NCBI GenBank assembly: GCA_044228285.1
Contig: JBGAVD010000003.1
Span: forward strand, 62,001-126,000
Length of the DNA stretch: 64,000 bases
Direction: 5' to 3'
From: JBBATK01 sp044228285
Lineage (GTDB): Bacteria; Bacteroidota; Ignavibacteria; Kapaibacteriales; NICIL-2
Position 1 is the first letter of the stretch, and every line of letters begins with the position of its first letter. The notes beneath the pieces were generated by a model. The model searched no databases, was not told the origin of the DNA, and was given only the letters and a program-made list of their open reading frames with translations. A program made the position numbers and the translations under genes. Below are positions 8,777 through 17,079 of the stretch, piece after piece.

Positions 8777-9369
8777 TATCTAAACCCAATATTATATTTA
8801 AAGACCCTGGAAAGCTTTGATCGCTCCTACACGTCTGTCAGTGAATAACTACTGCTTGTTACGTTCATACAGCAAAGATATTCAGACTCAACCTTACCCT
8901 GCGACAAATCGTGTGCTAAGAGAGCGTTGTAAAGTCATACTTCGAGTCGGCTTCTCCTACTTCAACAATCCCTGAAAGTAGGTTAATATCTAGCTTCTGC
9001 GGTTCACTTTCTAAGTGCGAGATCCACCAGAACGTGCAAAGACACCTGACGACGGAGGACTATGATTTATGACAACTATCTATCTAGTATGTCACTCATT
9101 TGAGATGGCGATAAAAAAAATCTCCACTTGGTTGACCTCTCTCCGATCAAACCTCGCTAGCTAGGACCGGAACAATGCACGTCTTGGACGAGTTGTGTGC
9201 CTATCTTCAATTCGATAGCGATTCCCAAGTCACGTTTTTCACCAAGTTCAGGTTTGAATTCTATCTTGCATATGGGCTCTGCTTTCCCTTTCTGTTTAGG
9301 TGCAAGTTCGACTTCTCCGTTGGCTATATGAGAGCCAGCATTCAGAATTCTACCTTTCCAACTACAACC
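8777..9369. other. Non-coding stretch between mrr and the DUF3592 gene
   Basis: About 590 bp and divergent. No supported ORF, RNA gene or terminator was found. A frame that is open from 9175 into the next gene gives a peptide without a normal signal sequence, so I treat it as leader rather than coding sequence. It may be decayed accessory DNA. Confidence 0.45.
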
Positions 9370-9858
9370 ATGAAGGCTCTTCTCTTCCTCGCGCTGTCAG
9401 TTCTCAGCATAGTCATCTTTGTACTTCCAGATCTACCCTTTGTGCAGCATAAAATTCTCGAAGGACACTGGATTGCCGCGTTTGCAACTGTCAGCGACGT
9501 GCGTGTTCGTGACGATGCCAGAGAAGCGTCGTCCGTAGCGAAAAAGCACTGTACAACCTTCATCGAATACAGCTACCACTACAATGACAAAGAGTATACA
9601 GACATCGATATCGAGAAGAATGATGAGGTGTATCCTGCCGGCGACAGCCTATCACATATACAACAGTATAAGCTAAGCCGATATCCGCTTGGCTCACAAC
9701 TCAGCATCAAAATCAATGTCGACGAACCAACTCAAAGTTATGTCGTGGCATTTCACACACAGCAATTGCCTGGTGTCACGATTGGCATTGTTCTTGGCGC
9801 ATTGTTTTTGTATATGGCGTTCAGACAGTGGAAACGTGCAGGCCTTACGAGTAGATGA
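9370..9858 (+). CDS. DUF3592-type membrane protein
   Basis: The protein is 162 residues from ATG 9370, where a proper hydrophobic N-terminus begins (MKALLFLALSVLSIVIFVL). It has one membrane segment near each end (about 3-20 and 138-154). Between them is an extracytoplasmic beta domain: W-A-A-F-ATVSDVRV, then FIEYSYHYNDKEYT, then YPLGSQLSIKINVDEPTQS. This order (TATVxxxxx, YxYxVxGxxY, YPVGxxVxVxYxPxxP) is characteristic of DUF3592 proteins. Their function is unknown. The stop codon is followed immediately by the first GTAG-hairpin repeat (9859). Confidence 0.75.
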   Translation: MKALLFLALSVLSIVIFVLPDLPFVQHKILEGHWIAAFATVSDVRVRDDAREASSVAKKHCTTFIEYSYHYNDKEYTDIDIEKNDEVYPAGDSLSHIQQYKLSRYPLGSQLSIKINVDEPTQSYVVAFHTQQLPGVTIGIVLGALFLYMAFRQWKRAGLTSR

Positions 9859-10217
9859 GTAGAGACGCGATTCATCGCGTCTTGGTTCAAGATTACATCT
9901 GATGATCTCTGTTGTTCTGGCTTGATTCTGCTTTACCATTCTTTGCCTGAGACGCGATGAATCGCGTCTCTACACGGAGTCGGACATCATCTTGCGCCGA
10001 AGGCGCTTACAATCAAATGGTATCTTGTAGAGACGCGATTCATCGCGTCTCCACTCTTGAATACACCTGATCATCACGGTAGTTCTGGCTGAATATCGCT
10101 TTGCCATTCTTTGCCTGAGACGCGATGAATCGCGTCTCTACACGGACTGGACATCATCTCGCGCCGAAGGCGCTTACTATAAAACGCAATTTTGTAGAGA
10201 CGCGATTCATCGCGTCT
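9859..10217. repeat. Cluster of five GTAG-hairpin (REP-like) repeats in alternating orientation
   Basis: A 24-bp unit occurs five times without a mismatch. It is GTAG followed by AGACGCGAT, a 2-base TC centre, and the inverted arm ATCGCGTCT. Copies lie at 9859-9882 (+), 9950-9973 (-), 10027-10050 (+), 10118-10141 (-) and 10194-10217 (+). Plus copies are 168 and 167 bp apart and the two minus copies are 168 bp apart, so a unit of about 168 bp is duplicated about 2.5 times. The spacers are also similar, including the hairpin GCGCC/GAA/GGCGC at 9994-10006 and 10161-10173. GTAG at the foot of a hairpin, in head-to-head pairs, is the architecture of REP/BIME elements mobilised by RAYT transposases. 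No transposase is present here. Confidence 0.9.
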
Positions 10218-10407
10218 TGGCCCAAGAATACACCCGCACAGCACTGCACCATTGGCGCAGCCAATAACCCACAGCTAGGTAGTTGAGATGATTTTCCGTA
10301 GAGAATTCCCCTTTTCAGACATCTCCTCTGGCTATTTTTGCACTGCAGCAACCAGGAAACCGTCCACGGTTATCGTGTGACCTACTTTTTCTTCAGACAC
10401 TCTACTC

Positions 10408-11670
10408 ATGGATAAATTTGTCATCGAGGGTGGTAACCGTTTAACAGGCAAAGTTGCCGTTGCCGGTTCCAAGAACGCCCTTCTCGCTCTCATTCCAGCA
10501 ACTCTTCTTGCGCCTGGAACCTACACTATTTCAAACGCACCGAATCTGCGAGATGTCTGGACCTTTTCTCGACTCTTTGGTTCGATGGGTGTGCACGCGG
10601 AACTCAATAACAATGAGCTCTTTCTGGATTCATCGAACATTACCAGCTTTGAAGCTCCATACGAGCATGTGAAGAAGATGCGGGCATCGATCTACGCGCT
10701 GGGACCTCTTGTTGCACGCTATGGTCAAGCAAAGATTTCGCTTCCTGGCGGCTGCGCGTTTGGACCACGTCCGGTTGATCTGCACTTAAAAGGAATGGAG
10801 AAACTCGGCGCGAAGATTGAACTTGATGCAGGTTTTATCAATGCAACTGCAGATAGACTGCACGGCGCGAAGATTCACTTCGACATCTCATCCGTCGGTG
10901 CTACTGTCAATGTGATGTTGGCAGCAAGTCTCGCCAAAGGAACATCTATTCTTACCAATGCTGCTTTAGAGCCTGAAGTCACTGCACTCGCTCGCATGCT
11001 CGTGAAAATGGGCGCGAAGATCGATGGTATCGGTACCACTACAATTGAGATTGAGGGTGTTGATACGCTGCATCCAGTTGATGAAGTTAATATCCCAGAC
11101 CGTATTGAAGCTGCAACCTTTTTGATTGCTGCTGCTATGACGCGAGGAAAGATCACCATGACAAATGTGAATCCCTATCATCTTTCTGATGTGGTGAGTC
11201 GTTTGGAGGATGTGGGCTGTACAATAGATGTAACAGGCGACACCATTGAACTCGAAATGACCGAAGCGCCGCAACCTTCACACATTAATACGGCACCATA
11301 TCCTGGATTCCCTACGGACGTGCAGGCACAGTGGACAGCCTTTATGTGTCTTGCCAATGGCACCTCACGTACAACGGATGGTATCTACAACACCCGTTTC
11401 GGCTACGTTCCTGAACTAGTGCGCTTGGGAGCGAACATTGAGATGGTGGAGAGTACAGCAATGGTCTACGGTGGTAAAGCTCTTAAGGGAACAACGGTGA
11501 TGTCGAGCGATTTGCGCGCAAGCGCGAGCCTGGTGCTTGCAGCACTTGTTGCTGAGGGTCGCTCTGAGGTCTTGCGTATCTATCACCTTGATCGCGGCTA
11601 CGAGAAAATGGAACTGCGCCTTGGTGCTCTTGGTGCGAACATCAAGCGTGTGAGTACTGAAGACTACTAA
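10408..11670 (+). CDS. murA: UDP-N-acetylglucosamine 1-carboxyvinyltransferase MurA
   Basis: MurA catalyses the first committed step of peptidoglycan synthesis, transfer of enolpyruvate from PEP to UDP-GlcNAc, in the cytosol. The protein has 420 residues, the normal length. It starts MDKFVIEGGNRLTGKVAV with the SKNALL motif that binds substrate. The active-site loop is PGGCAFGPRPVDLHLKG with the catalytic Cys at residue 116, the fosfomycin target, so no Asp substitution is present. The C-terminal FVTDLQAQ-type motif appears as FPTDVQAQW. RASASLVLAAL and HLDRGYE close the inside-out alpha/beta barrel. The REP cluster ends 190 bp upstream. A strong palindrome follows the stop codon. Confidence 0.97.
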   Translation: MDKFVIEGGNRLTGKVAVAGSKNALLALIPATLLAPGTYTISNAPNLRDVWTFSRLFGSMGVHAELNNNELFLDSSNITSFEAPYEHVKKMRASIYALGPLVARYGQAKISLPGGCAFGPRPVDLHLKGMEKLGAKIELDAGFINATADRLHGAKIHFDISSVGATVNVMLAASLAKGTSILTNAALEPEVTALARMLVKMGAKIDGIGTTTIEIEGVDTLHPVDEVNIPDRIEAATFLIAAAMTRGKITMTNVNPYHLSDVVSRLEDVGCTIDVTGDTIELEMTEAPQPSHINTAPYPGFPTDVQAQWTAFMCLANGTSRTTDGIYNTRFGYVPELVRLGANIEMVESTAMVYGGKALKGTTVMSSDLRASASLVLAALVAEGRSEVLRIYHLDRGYEKMELRLGALGANIKRVSTEDY

Positions 11671-11688
11671 CAACAAGAAAACGATATT

Positions 11689-11717
11689 CACAGTGCACTG
11701 CTTCGCAGCGCACTGTG
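11689..11717. repeat. Palindrome downstream of murA
   Basis: The arms CACAGTGCACTGC and GCAGCGCACTGTG pair over 13 positions with one mismatch around a TTC loop (GAA on the other strand). It starts 18 bp after the murA stop. No T-run follows, so a rho-independent terminator is doubtful. It may instead be a member of the triloop hairpin family. Confidence 0.7.
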
Positions 11718-11790
11718 ATCCCTCAACGAACATTCATTCATCAGTCATCGTGAAGCCAAGGTGCGGCTGAACACTCTGCTCTTTTCTCGC

Positions 11791-13209
11791 ATGAGCCAAC
11801 TACAGCTAGCAACAACAGTATTCATTCAGAAGGGCTCTGGGCATCTACCCAGACTCGTCTCTGCTCGTCGTCAGCTTCGTAATCTCCCCGCTCTGCTTCT
11901 GTCTCTAGGCTTGTGTTGCACAGTACTCATTACTACAAGTGTAGATGTGGAGGCTGCGCGCCGACGTCCAACACCACCGAAGAAGAAATCTCGAAGCTCC
12001 GTTGTTACTACGAAGAAGACTTCGTCCAAACCCAGCACTCAGTCCTCAAATCCAACACAGCGTATTGCTGAGCGACAGCACGAACTCATGTCTCTGCAAA
12101 AGAGCATCGAAGCCGACCGCAATAAGATTGCATCACTGCGAGAGAAAGAACGCTCTACAACAAAGGCAATTGCACAGTATCGTCGGCACTCGCAGAATAT
12201 TCAACGCTACATGGCCTTGTTGGAAGAAGAGATTGAGTCTTTGCAAGACAAAGCCGCAACAGCACATTCCGCCAGCGAGAATACTGCCGGAGACCTCTGG
12301 CGTTTGCGACAACGCTACGCTACGCTCGTACAGAACCTTTTGAAACAAGATGCCTACAGCTCGGCACCAACCATGCGAAGCAATGCGTGGAGTATCGATG
12401 CAGTGGCAGAAGCTGAGGCTTTACGCCGTGTCTCGAACAAAGCCAAAACAACCTTTCGTGTATTAGCCGACAAACGCGATTCACTGTCTGACGCTTCACA
12501 GAAGCTGCGAACGAAGTCTGAAATGCGAGCGGTTTTACTCGCAATGAAAGACTCTGAACAGAAGGACTTGGATCATACGATAGAACTCACACAGAAAGCG
12601 CTAGCGGCAATTCGTAGCGACAAGACGCAGGTTCAGGCGCACATGAACAAGAATCAAGCTTCTGCAGCCGAAGTAAGTAGGTTTATTGCGACGATGGTTT
12701 CGAGAGAGGCTAAGAGCAGCGCCAGCGCAAAGGCAACGTCAAAGAACAGTACACCTGGCACAAAATCGAAAGGTACAATGCAAGAGGCTGCAACGAGTGC
12801 TGTGCCTGCTAATCTCAGTATTAAAGCTAAGTCTTTGCCCTATCCTGTGGCAAGCAGAAAGATTCTCCACGCCTTCGGCACCTATCGAAACAGCGTTACA
12901 AACACCATGACGAACAATCCTGGTATTGATATCGCGACTGCGCAGGGTTCATCGGTGAGTGCCGTTGCAGCTGGTAGCGTATCGCTTGTTCATTGGTTAC
13001 CAGGCTACGGATCGGTCGTTATTGTTGATCATCGCAATGGCTTTCGTTCGGTGTATGCCAATCTTTCGTCGGTGAATGTGAAGCAAGGACAATCCATCGC
13101 GGCTCTACAAAGCGTCGGCAAAAGCGCAGAGTCCATCGACGGAGAGTTTGTACACCTAGAATTCTGGTTCCAAAAGCAGCGCTTGAACCCTTTGACCTAC
13201 TTGAAATAG
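11791..13209 (+). CDS. EnvC-like coiled-coil protein with degenerate LytM (M23) domain
   Basis: The protein is 472 residues from ATG 11791; a GTG at 11761 is an alternative start. A hydrophobic segment (LPALLLSLGLCCTVLI) serves as signal or anchor. A Lys/Ser-rich stretch follows, then a long coiled coil (about 90-290: ERQHELMSLQKSIEADRNKI). A C-terminal LytM/peptidase M23 fold follows (GIDIATAQGSSVSAVAAG, VIVDHRNGFRSVYANLSSV). In active M23 enzymes zinc is held by HxxxD and HxH. Here the first His position is Asn (NNPGID) and the HxH motif reads FVHLEF, so only part of the ligand set remains. That is the state of EnvC/NlpD-type proteins, which activate amidases for septal peptidoglycan splitting rather than cutting it. 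It lies between murA and a T9SS gene. Confidence 0.82.
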   Translation: MSQLQLATTVFIQKGSGHLPRLVSARRQLRNLPALLLSLGLCCTVLITTSVDVEAARRRPTPPKKKSRSSVVTTKKTSSKPSTQSSNPTQRIAERQHELMSLQKSIEADRNKIASLREKERSTTKAIAQYRRHSQNIQRYMALLEEEIESLQDKAATAHSASENTAGDLWRLRQRYATLVQNLLKQDAYSSAPTMRSNAWSIDAVAEAEALRRVSNKAKTTFRVLADKRDSLSDASQKLRTKSEMRAVLLAMKDSEQKDLDHTIELTQKALAAIRSDKTQVQAHMNKNQASAAEVSRFIATMVSREAKSSASAKATSKNSTPGTKSKGTMQEAATSAVPANLSIKAKSLPYPVASRKILHAFGTYRNSVTNTMTNNPGIDIATAQGSSVSAVAAGSVSLVHWLPGYGSVVIVDHRNGFRSVYANLSSVNVKQGQSIAALQSVGKSAESIDGEFVHLEFWFQKQRLNPLTYLK

Positions 13210-13217
13210 CAGATGCT

Positions 13218-13230
13218 GGCGCGCAGCGCC
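13218..13230. repeat. GCA-triloop hairpin between the EnvC-like and DUF5103 genes
   Basis: GGCGC and GCGCC flank a GCA loop, with a perfect 5-bp stem, 9 bp after a stop codon. Its position argues against the upstream start codon at 13213 for the next gene. Confidence 0.6.
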
Positions 13231-13236
13231 GCAAGT

Positions 13237-14580
13237 ATGAAAAATCCCAAGCAGATGACGTATCGTACACTTCTGATCAGTCTCGTTGTGCTGAGTTGCA
13301 CTTTCGTCTGCTCTGCGCTTGACAGCAGCAGCACGCAACTCCCTGCGCTGGTGAGATTCGTGCGCATCTACGGAGGTACGAGCGAGATATTGCCACCCGT
13401 GTTGCTAGTGAATATTCGATCCGGTGAGTTTCAACCAGTGTATGGTGAACGACGATTGACACTTGAACTCGATGTTCAAACTGCTGTGCCACCGAGCTAT
13501 CGAGTAAGCGCAGTGCATTGTCGGGCGGATTGGACCGAAGACAACAACGTCTTCCTCAACGACGTAGGATTCATGCGCAGTTCACAGTTCAACTGGCAGC
13601 CTGCCCCCGCATCGTCGCGACACTATAGCTACCGAGCTACCATGGCTATTCCCAATGAAACACTACGAATTCCTTATGGGGGAAATTGGAAGTTGCGGGT
13701 GACTGACTACGATAACGACACGCTCGTACTCGCTGAAGCTCGCTTCTTTGCCTTGGATTGTGCAACACAGTGTAGCTTGGATATTAGTTCAGATTTCTAT
13801 GAACCAACGAAGAATGCCAGCCCTAGCGCACTGAGTTTAGAATGTAGTATCAATGCCACGATGCTTATCTCGGATCTGCCTTTACATACCGCAGTGTTCT
13901 ATCGAATGAATCGCTGGAATGAACCTCTGGTTGCAACAACGAGCAGCTCATTGCGCTTTCCTTCAAACCCACGCTTCAGTTTGAGCGGAACTATGGCGGG
14001 TATTGCTGGGGCTGGAAAGCGCTTTCGTGTTCGACCCATACCAGCAGAGTGCGACTACCGTGTTCTTGATTTGATAAACCTCGGTCTCTTTCCAAGAAGT
14101 TCTGTTCCAATTCGCTTGCCGATCTCGGACCTACGTCGACGCGGCTATGCTTTTCAGCCAGGTGACGATGCGGCAATGACGAGTTACGGCTTGTCCAGTT
14201 ATGATGACGACTATGTACCCATTGAGTTTGTGCTGGATCCTGAGAATCGTCCGAGCGACGAAGATGTGTTTGTTGTAGGCTCCTTCAACAATTGGAAAGC
14301 AAGTGCAGAATGGCAGATGGTGTACAATTCTGAGGAACGTCTGTATCGTCTCCGGCACTGGGTGCGCAGAGCACGGCATAACTACTATTATGGCACTGGA
14401 CGTATCAACGCGGACACGAAGGAAGTTGAAGGACTGAGCTTTGAGGAGTTTGAAGGGAACAACGCAGGCGCTGGAATGAGCTTCGTGTGCTTTGTCTACT
14501 ATCGCGAACCTGCATACGGCGGATACGATAATATTGTTGGCGTAAGTGCGGCATCCATTTATGGTCCACGCAGACGCTAG
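13237..14580 (+). CDS. Type IX secretion plug-type protein (DUF5103)
   Basis: The protein is 447 residues from ATG 13237; ATG 13255 is also possible. A signal peptide is seen (YRTLLISLVVLSCTFVCSA). It is followed by features of DUF5103 proteins: ILPPVLLVNIRSGEFQPVYG and LTLELDVQ near the N-terminus, HCRADW, IPYGGNWKLRV, and a C-terminal CBM48/E-set-like segment (DVFVVGSFNNWK, RLRHWVRRARHNYYYG). DUF5103 proteins were identified as the plug that closes the SprA translocon of the type IX secretion system from the periplasmic side. I infer that role here. It fits the T9SS-type cargo found at 35-53 kb. Only 27 bp separate it from the EnvC-like gene, so the two are probably co-transcribed. Confidence 0.8.
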   Translation: MKNPKQMTYRTLLISLVVLSCTFVCSALDSSSTQLPALVRFVRIYGGTSEILPPVLLVNIRSGEFQPVYGERRLTLELDVQTAVPPSYRVSAVHCRADWTEDNNVFLNDVGFMRSSQFNWQPAPASSRHYSYRATMAIPNETLRIPYGGNWKLRVTDYDNDTLVLAEARFFALDCATQCSLDISSDFYEPTKNASPSALSLECSINATMLISDLPLHTAVFYRMNRWNEPLVATTSSSLRFPSNPRFSLSGTMAGIAGAGKRFRVRPIPAECDYRVLDLINLGLFPRSSVPIRLPISDLRRRGYAFQPGDDAAMTSYGLSSYDDDYVPIEFVLDPENRPSDEDVFVVGSFNNWKASAEWQMVYNSEERLYRLRHWVRRARHNYYYGTGRINADTKEVEGLSFEEFEGNNAGAGMSFVCFVYYREPAYGGYDNIVGVSAASIYGPRRR

Positions 14581-14673
14581 GTGCGCGCGTCAGCTATCGT
14601 GTGAGATGTGTGATAGGGAATGTTTCTGCTAAGCCCTGTGCAGATCATTGTACTTCTTCAATCCAACCTGAGT

Positions 14674-15519
14674 TTAGTCAAAGATGTAACGCGTAGCTTT
14701 TTGTGTTAATCCTGCAAAACCACTGCAATCTTGTTGCTCATAGGCATCACCATAGTGAACAAGATGAATGCGCTTCCTCACGTCCTCTGGCAAGGTGCGA
14801 AGTTCTTGAATGGAGGCGTGCACAGCATTTGGTGCGAATGCGGTATCGTGAAAGAGTACTTCAACCTGTTGAGAATAGAGATCAATCAGATCGCGGTCGA
14901 ACTTCGTATCACCACTGTAGAACACCCTATCATCAATCACCAAGCCATAGGTAGGAAAGGCTGCGCGTGCATTCTGTGCCTGTTCTGGAATGTGATTGGT
15001 TCCAAAGAGTTCAAGCTTGATCGATCCAATTTCGATACGATAGATAGGTCGTGGCAGATTCGAAACAAGTTGAGGACGTAAAGGATTGAAGTAATCACCA
15101 AAGCTGAGTGAGAGACCATCGTCGTTGACTTCATTCCATTCCATGCCACCGCGTAGGGACATATTCCACAAGATTTTCTCGTACTCTTCATTAATGATAA
15201 TGTTGAGTTTCTGTTTTGACATCGATGGAATTGCTACATATCGATTCCACAGCGCTAACTGCTCGATGCCACCAATGTGGTCACAGTGACTATGAGTTGG
15301 CAGGAGATTCTGAATCATGGAGAGATCAACTCCGCATGCTTGGAGGGCTGGAGGTCCGGTCGTACCAAAATCTACCAACACATGGTCATCTCCCTTGATC
15401 ACCAGGAAGTTCGTGTTATACAGACTTCGCGTAAACGCTGAGCCTACGCCAATAAATACCACTTCCAACTCTCCAGAGTTGGTTAGCGATAAGGGTGATG
15501 TGAGTTTCTCAATTCTCAT
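14674..15519 (-). CDS. MBL-fold metallo-hydrolase (RNase Z-like)
   Basis: The protein is 281 residues from ATG 15519; a start at 15579 would add a hydrophobic but unlikely tail. The metal ligands of the metallo-beta-lactamase fold are all present: THSHCDHIGG (HxHxDH), GTNHIP (His), VFYSGDTKFD (Asp) and LVHYGD (last His). The N-terminal VVFIGVGSAFTRSLYNTNFLV resembles the G-x-G-S-A motif of RNase Z/ElaC-like and phosphodiesterase-like members. The substrate cannot be told from sequence. It may be a tRNA 3'-end nuclease relative, but the exosite arm is not evident, so a general hydrolase is safer. It appears monocistronic. Confidence 0.8.
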   Translation of the reverse strand: MRIEKLTSPLSLTNSGELEVVFIGVGSAFTRSLYNTNFLVIKGDDHVLVDFGTTGPPALQACGVDLSMIQNLLPTHSHCDHIGGIEQLALWNRYVAIPSMSKQKLNIIINEEYEKILWNMSLRGGMEWNEVNDDGLSLSFGDYFNPLRPQLVSNLPRPIYRIEIGSIKLELFGTNHIPEQAQNARAAFPTYGLVIDDRVFYSGDTKFDRDLIDLYSQQVEVLFHDTAFAPNAVHASIQELRTLPEDVRKRIHLVHYGDAYEQQDCSGFAGLTQKATRYIFD

Positions 15520-15812
15520 TCGATTGCGGCAGGTAGGAAGCCATACATCGTAAAAATGCAGAAATATTGCGACAATCACGTCTATTATTTACAAGGACAT
15601 ATAACGTGCCAAAAACACCAACTTCAGGCATGATCTGCGCGCCTAAGTCCCAAACGCTATTCAACCTTCCAAGAAGAAGCCGAAGTTCCGTTCTAGTAGC
15701 ATGTTCATAAGCAAAGAACGATCCATCTAAACTGTAGCGCTAATATTCCTCTATACACACGTCAGCTGATTGTAATTTGCTGATCAACCATCACTACTAC
15801 TACACCCAAGCT

Positions 15813-16184
15813 ATGAGTCCTGAAGCAGAACAAAAGCTCCAAATGAAGGCGCAGAAGCACGCCATTGATGACATCAAACGTCACATTCTTTTGTGCGCAG
15901 ACGCAACACCGTCTAAATGCTGTTCTACAGAGCAGGGCACTGAATCCTGGGATTACTTGAAAAAACGCTATGATGAGTTAGGTTTAGCTGATGCAGGCAT
16001 TTTCCGCAGCAAAGCAAATTGTCTGCGCATGTGCGTGGGTGGTCCCATAGCGGTTGTTCACCCTGATAACGTCTGGTATCACTCCTGCACACCTGAAGTC
16101 CTCGAACGTGTCATACAAGAACACCTCATAGGCGGTCAAGTTGTTGAGGAGTTTCGCATCAAGGCGGCGGACCAAGTCAGTTGA
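15813..16184 (+). CDS. Thioredoxin-like [2Fe-2S] ferredoxin
   Basis: The protein is 123 residues from ATG 15813; a TTG at 15777 is less likely. The fold is that of the thioredoxin-like 2Fe-2S ferredoxins also found in NuoE. It has HILLCADATPSKCC (first Cys pair, C-x8-C), then SKANCLRMCVGGPIAVVHP (second pair, C-x3-C), then DNVWYHSCTPEVLERVIQEHL. Four cysteines in these positions hold the cluster. It is a cytosolic electron carrier with unknown partner. It lies next to a Bcp peroxiredoxin (convergent) and upstream of the YceI/MarR group, which suggests a redox or stress setting. Confidence 0.85.
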   Translation: MSPEAEQKLQMKAQKHAIDDIKRHILLCADATPSKCCSTEQGTESWDYLKKRYDELGLADAGIFRSKANCLRMCVGGPIAVVHPDNVWYHSCTPEVLERVIQEHLIGGQVVEEFRIKAADQVS

Positions 16185-16213
16185 GCTCTCTGCAAAGTAC
16201 TTTTTATCAACAT

Positions 16214-16228
16214 CGAGGCTGCGCCTCG
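16214..16228. repeat. Triloop hairpin between convergent genes
   Basis: CGAGGC and GCCTCG flank a TGC loop (GCA on the other strand), between the ferredoxin stop and the bcp stop. No T-run follows. Confidence 0.5.
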
Positions 16229-16302
16229 CTCTTCACCCGTCGAGAACTTCACAACTCACGTTCTCTCCCCTTCGACAATACTGTCATAAGTAGAGTGCGG
16301 AG

Positions 16303-16785
16303 CTATTTTCCTTCGTTGACATACCTCGTGATGCGAGCACTAATTTTCTCAATGTGCCCCTTCATCCTTACGTATTCATAAACATCAATGATCCTTCCCT
16401 TTTTATCGATCAAGAAGGTTGTGCGAACAACACCCATGTACGTTCGACCATACAGAGTCTTCTCCTTCCACACATCATAGAGCTCGCAAATCTTGCGGTC
16501 GGGATCCGAAAGCAAACTGAAACTCAAAGCGTAGTCGGAACGAAACTTCTGATGTGAGGCTACTGTGTCCGGGCTCAGTCCTACAACCCGAAGGCCCAAG
16601 TCTTCGAGAACATGTATCGACTCTTCAAAAGCACAAGCTTGCTTCGTGCACGTTTCTGTGTGATCCTGCGGGTAGAAGTACAACACAAGCATACGATCCT
16701 TGTGTAAGTCAGAAAGACGCAGCCACTCACCTGAATCAGTTTGAGCCCGAAATGCAGGTGCTTTGCTACCAATGGGAAGAGCCAT
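16303..16785 (-). CDS. bcp: Thioredoxin-dependent peroxiredoxin, Bcp/PrxQ type
   Basis: This 160-residue cytosolic peroxidase reduces hydrogen peroxide and organic peroxides with thioredoxin. The active-site block is LVLYFYPQDHTETCTKQAC. It has the Pro and Thr of the PxxxTxxC motif, the peroxidatic Cys, and the resolving Cys five residues on, which defines the Bcp/PrxQ subgroup. VVGLSPDTVASHQKF and RTTFLIDKKGRI complete the AhpC/TSA fold. The start is preceded by no clear Shine-Dalgarno. Its upstream region is shared with the divergent yceI promoter, where a 24-bp palindromic operator lies, so MarR-type control of both directions is possible. Confidence 0.93.
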   Translation of the reverse strand: MALPIGSKAPAFRAQTDSGEWLRLSDLHKDRMLVLYFYPQDHTETCTKQACAFEESIHVLEDLGLRVVGLSPDTVASHQKFRSDYALSFSLLSDPDRKICELYDVWKEKTLYGRTYMGVVRTTFLIDKKGRIIDVYEYVRMKGHIEKISARITRYVNEGK

Positions 16786-16944
16786 GTGTTATCGCTACGA
16801 GTGAAAAAGTGATATATGTGTGAATTCTGAGGCAAAACTACGCCTCAGCTCCTCCAATTGTCCAAAAAATCAAGAATTCCCAACTTTTCAGCTCTCTAAT
16901 AAGACCAATCTGTCAACTGCTTTAACAACAATTTATCATTTATG

Positions 16945-16968
16945 TGTTGCAACATTGATGTTGCAACA
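16945..16968. promoter_or_regulatory. Perfect palindromic operator, probable MarR site
   Basis: TGTTGCAACAT and ATGTTGCAACA form an exact inverted repeat around a 2-base centre. Each arm carries TTGCAA, itself a palindrome. The layout (about 20 bp, two half-sites one turn and a half apart) is typical of MarR-family operators. It sits on the yceI promoter, and a MarR gene ends the same gene group. Confidence 0.75.
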
Positions 16969-16977
16969 CTAAATTTG
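16947..16977 (+). promoter_or_regulatory. yceI promoter overlapped by the operator
   Basis: TTGCAA (16947-16952), a 17-bp spacer and TAAATT (16970-16975) fit a sigma-70 promoter. The same bases also fit the Bacteroidota pattern: TTG, 20 bp, then TAAATTTG at 16970-16977. The operator covers the -35/-33 box and the spacer, so bound repressor would block polymerase. The predicted leader is about 95 nt. Confidence 0.6.
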
Positions 16978-17079
16978 TACTGTCTTCGTTATGCAACTAT
17001 ACAAATGCGGTTTGCTGACAGGACAGTGCAACGCAAAAAACTAATACGACAGGTTCCACACTCTTTTTTTTCTAATAGT

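Noticed and set aside
9175..9369. Longer start of the DUF3592 gene
   Set aside because: The extra 65 residues precede a clear N-terminal membrane segment and have no family similarity.
16942..17079. Extended start of the first yceI gene
   Set aside because: It would begin inside the palindromic operator and promoter; the YceI fold begins just after ATG 17080.
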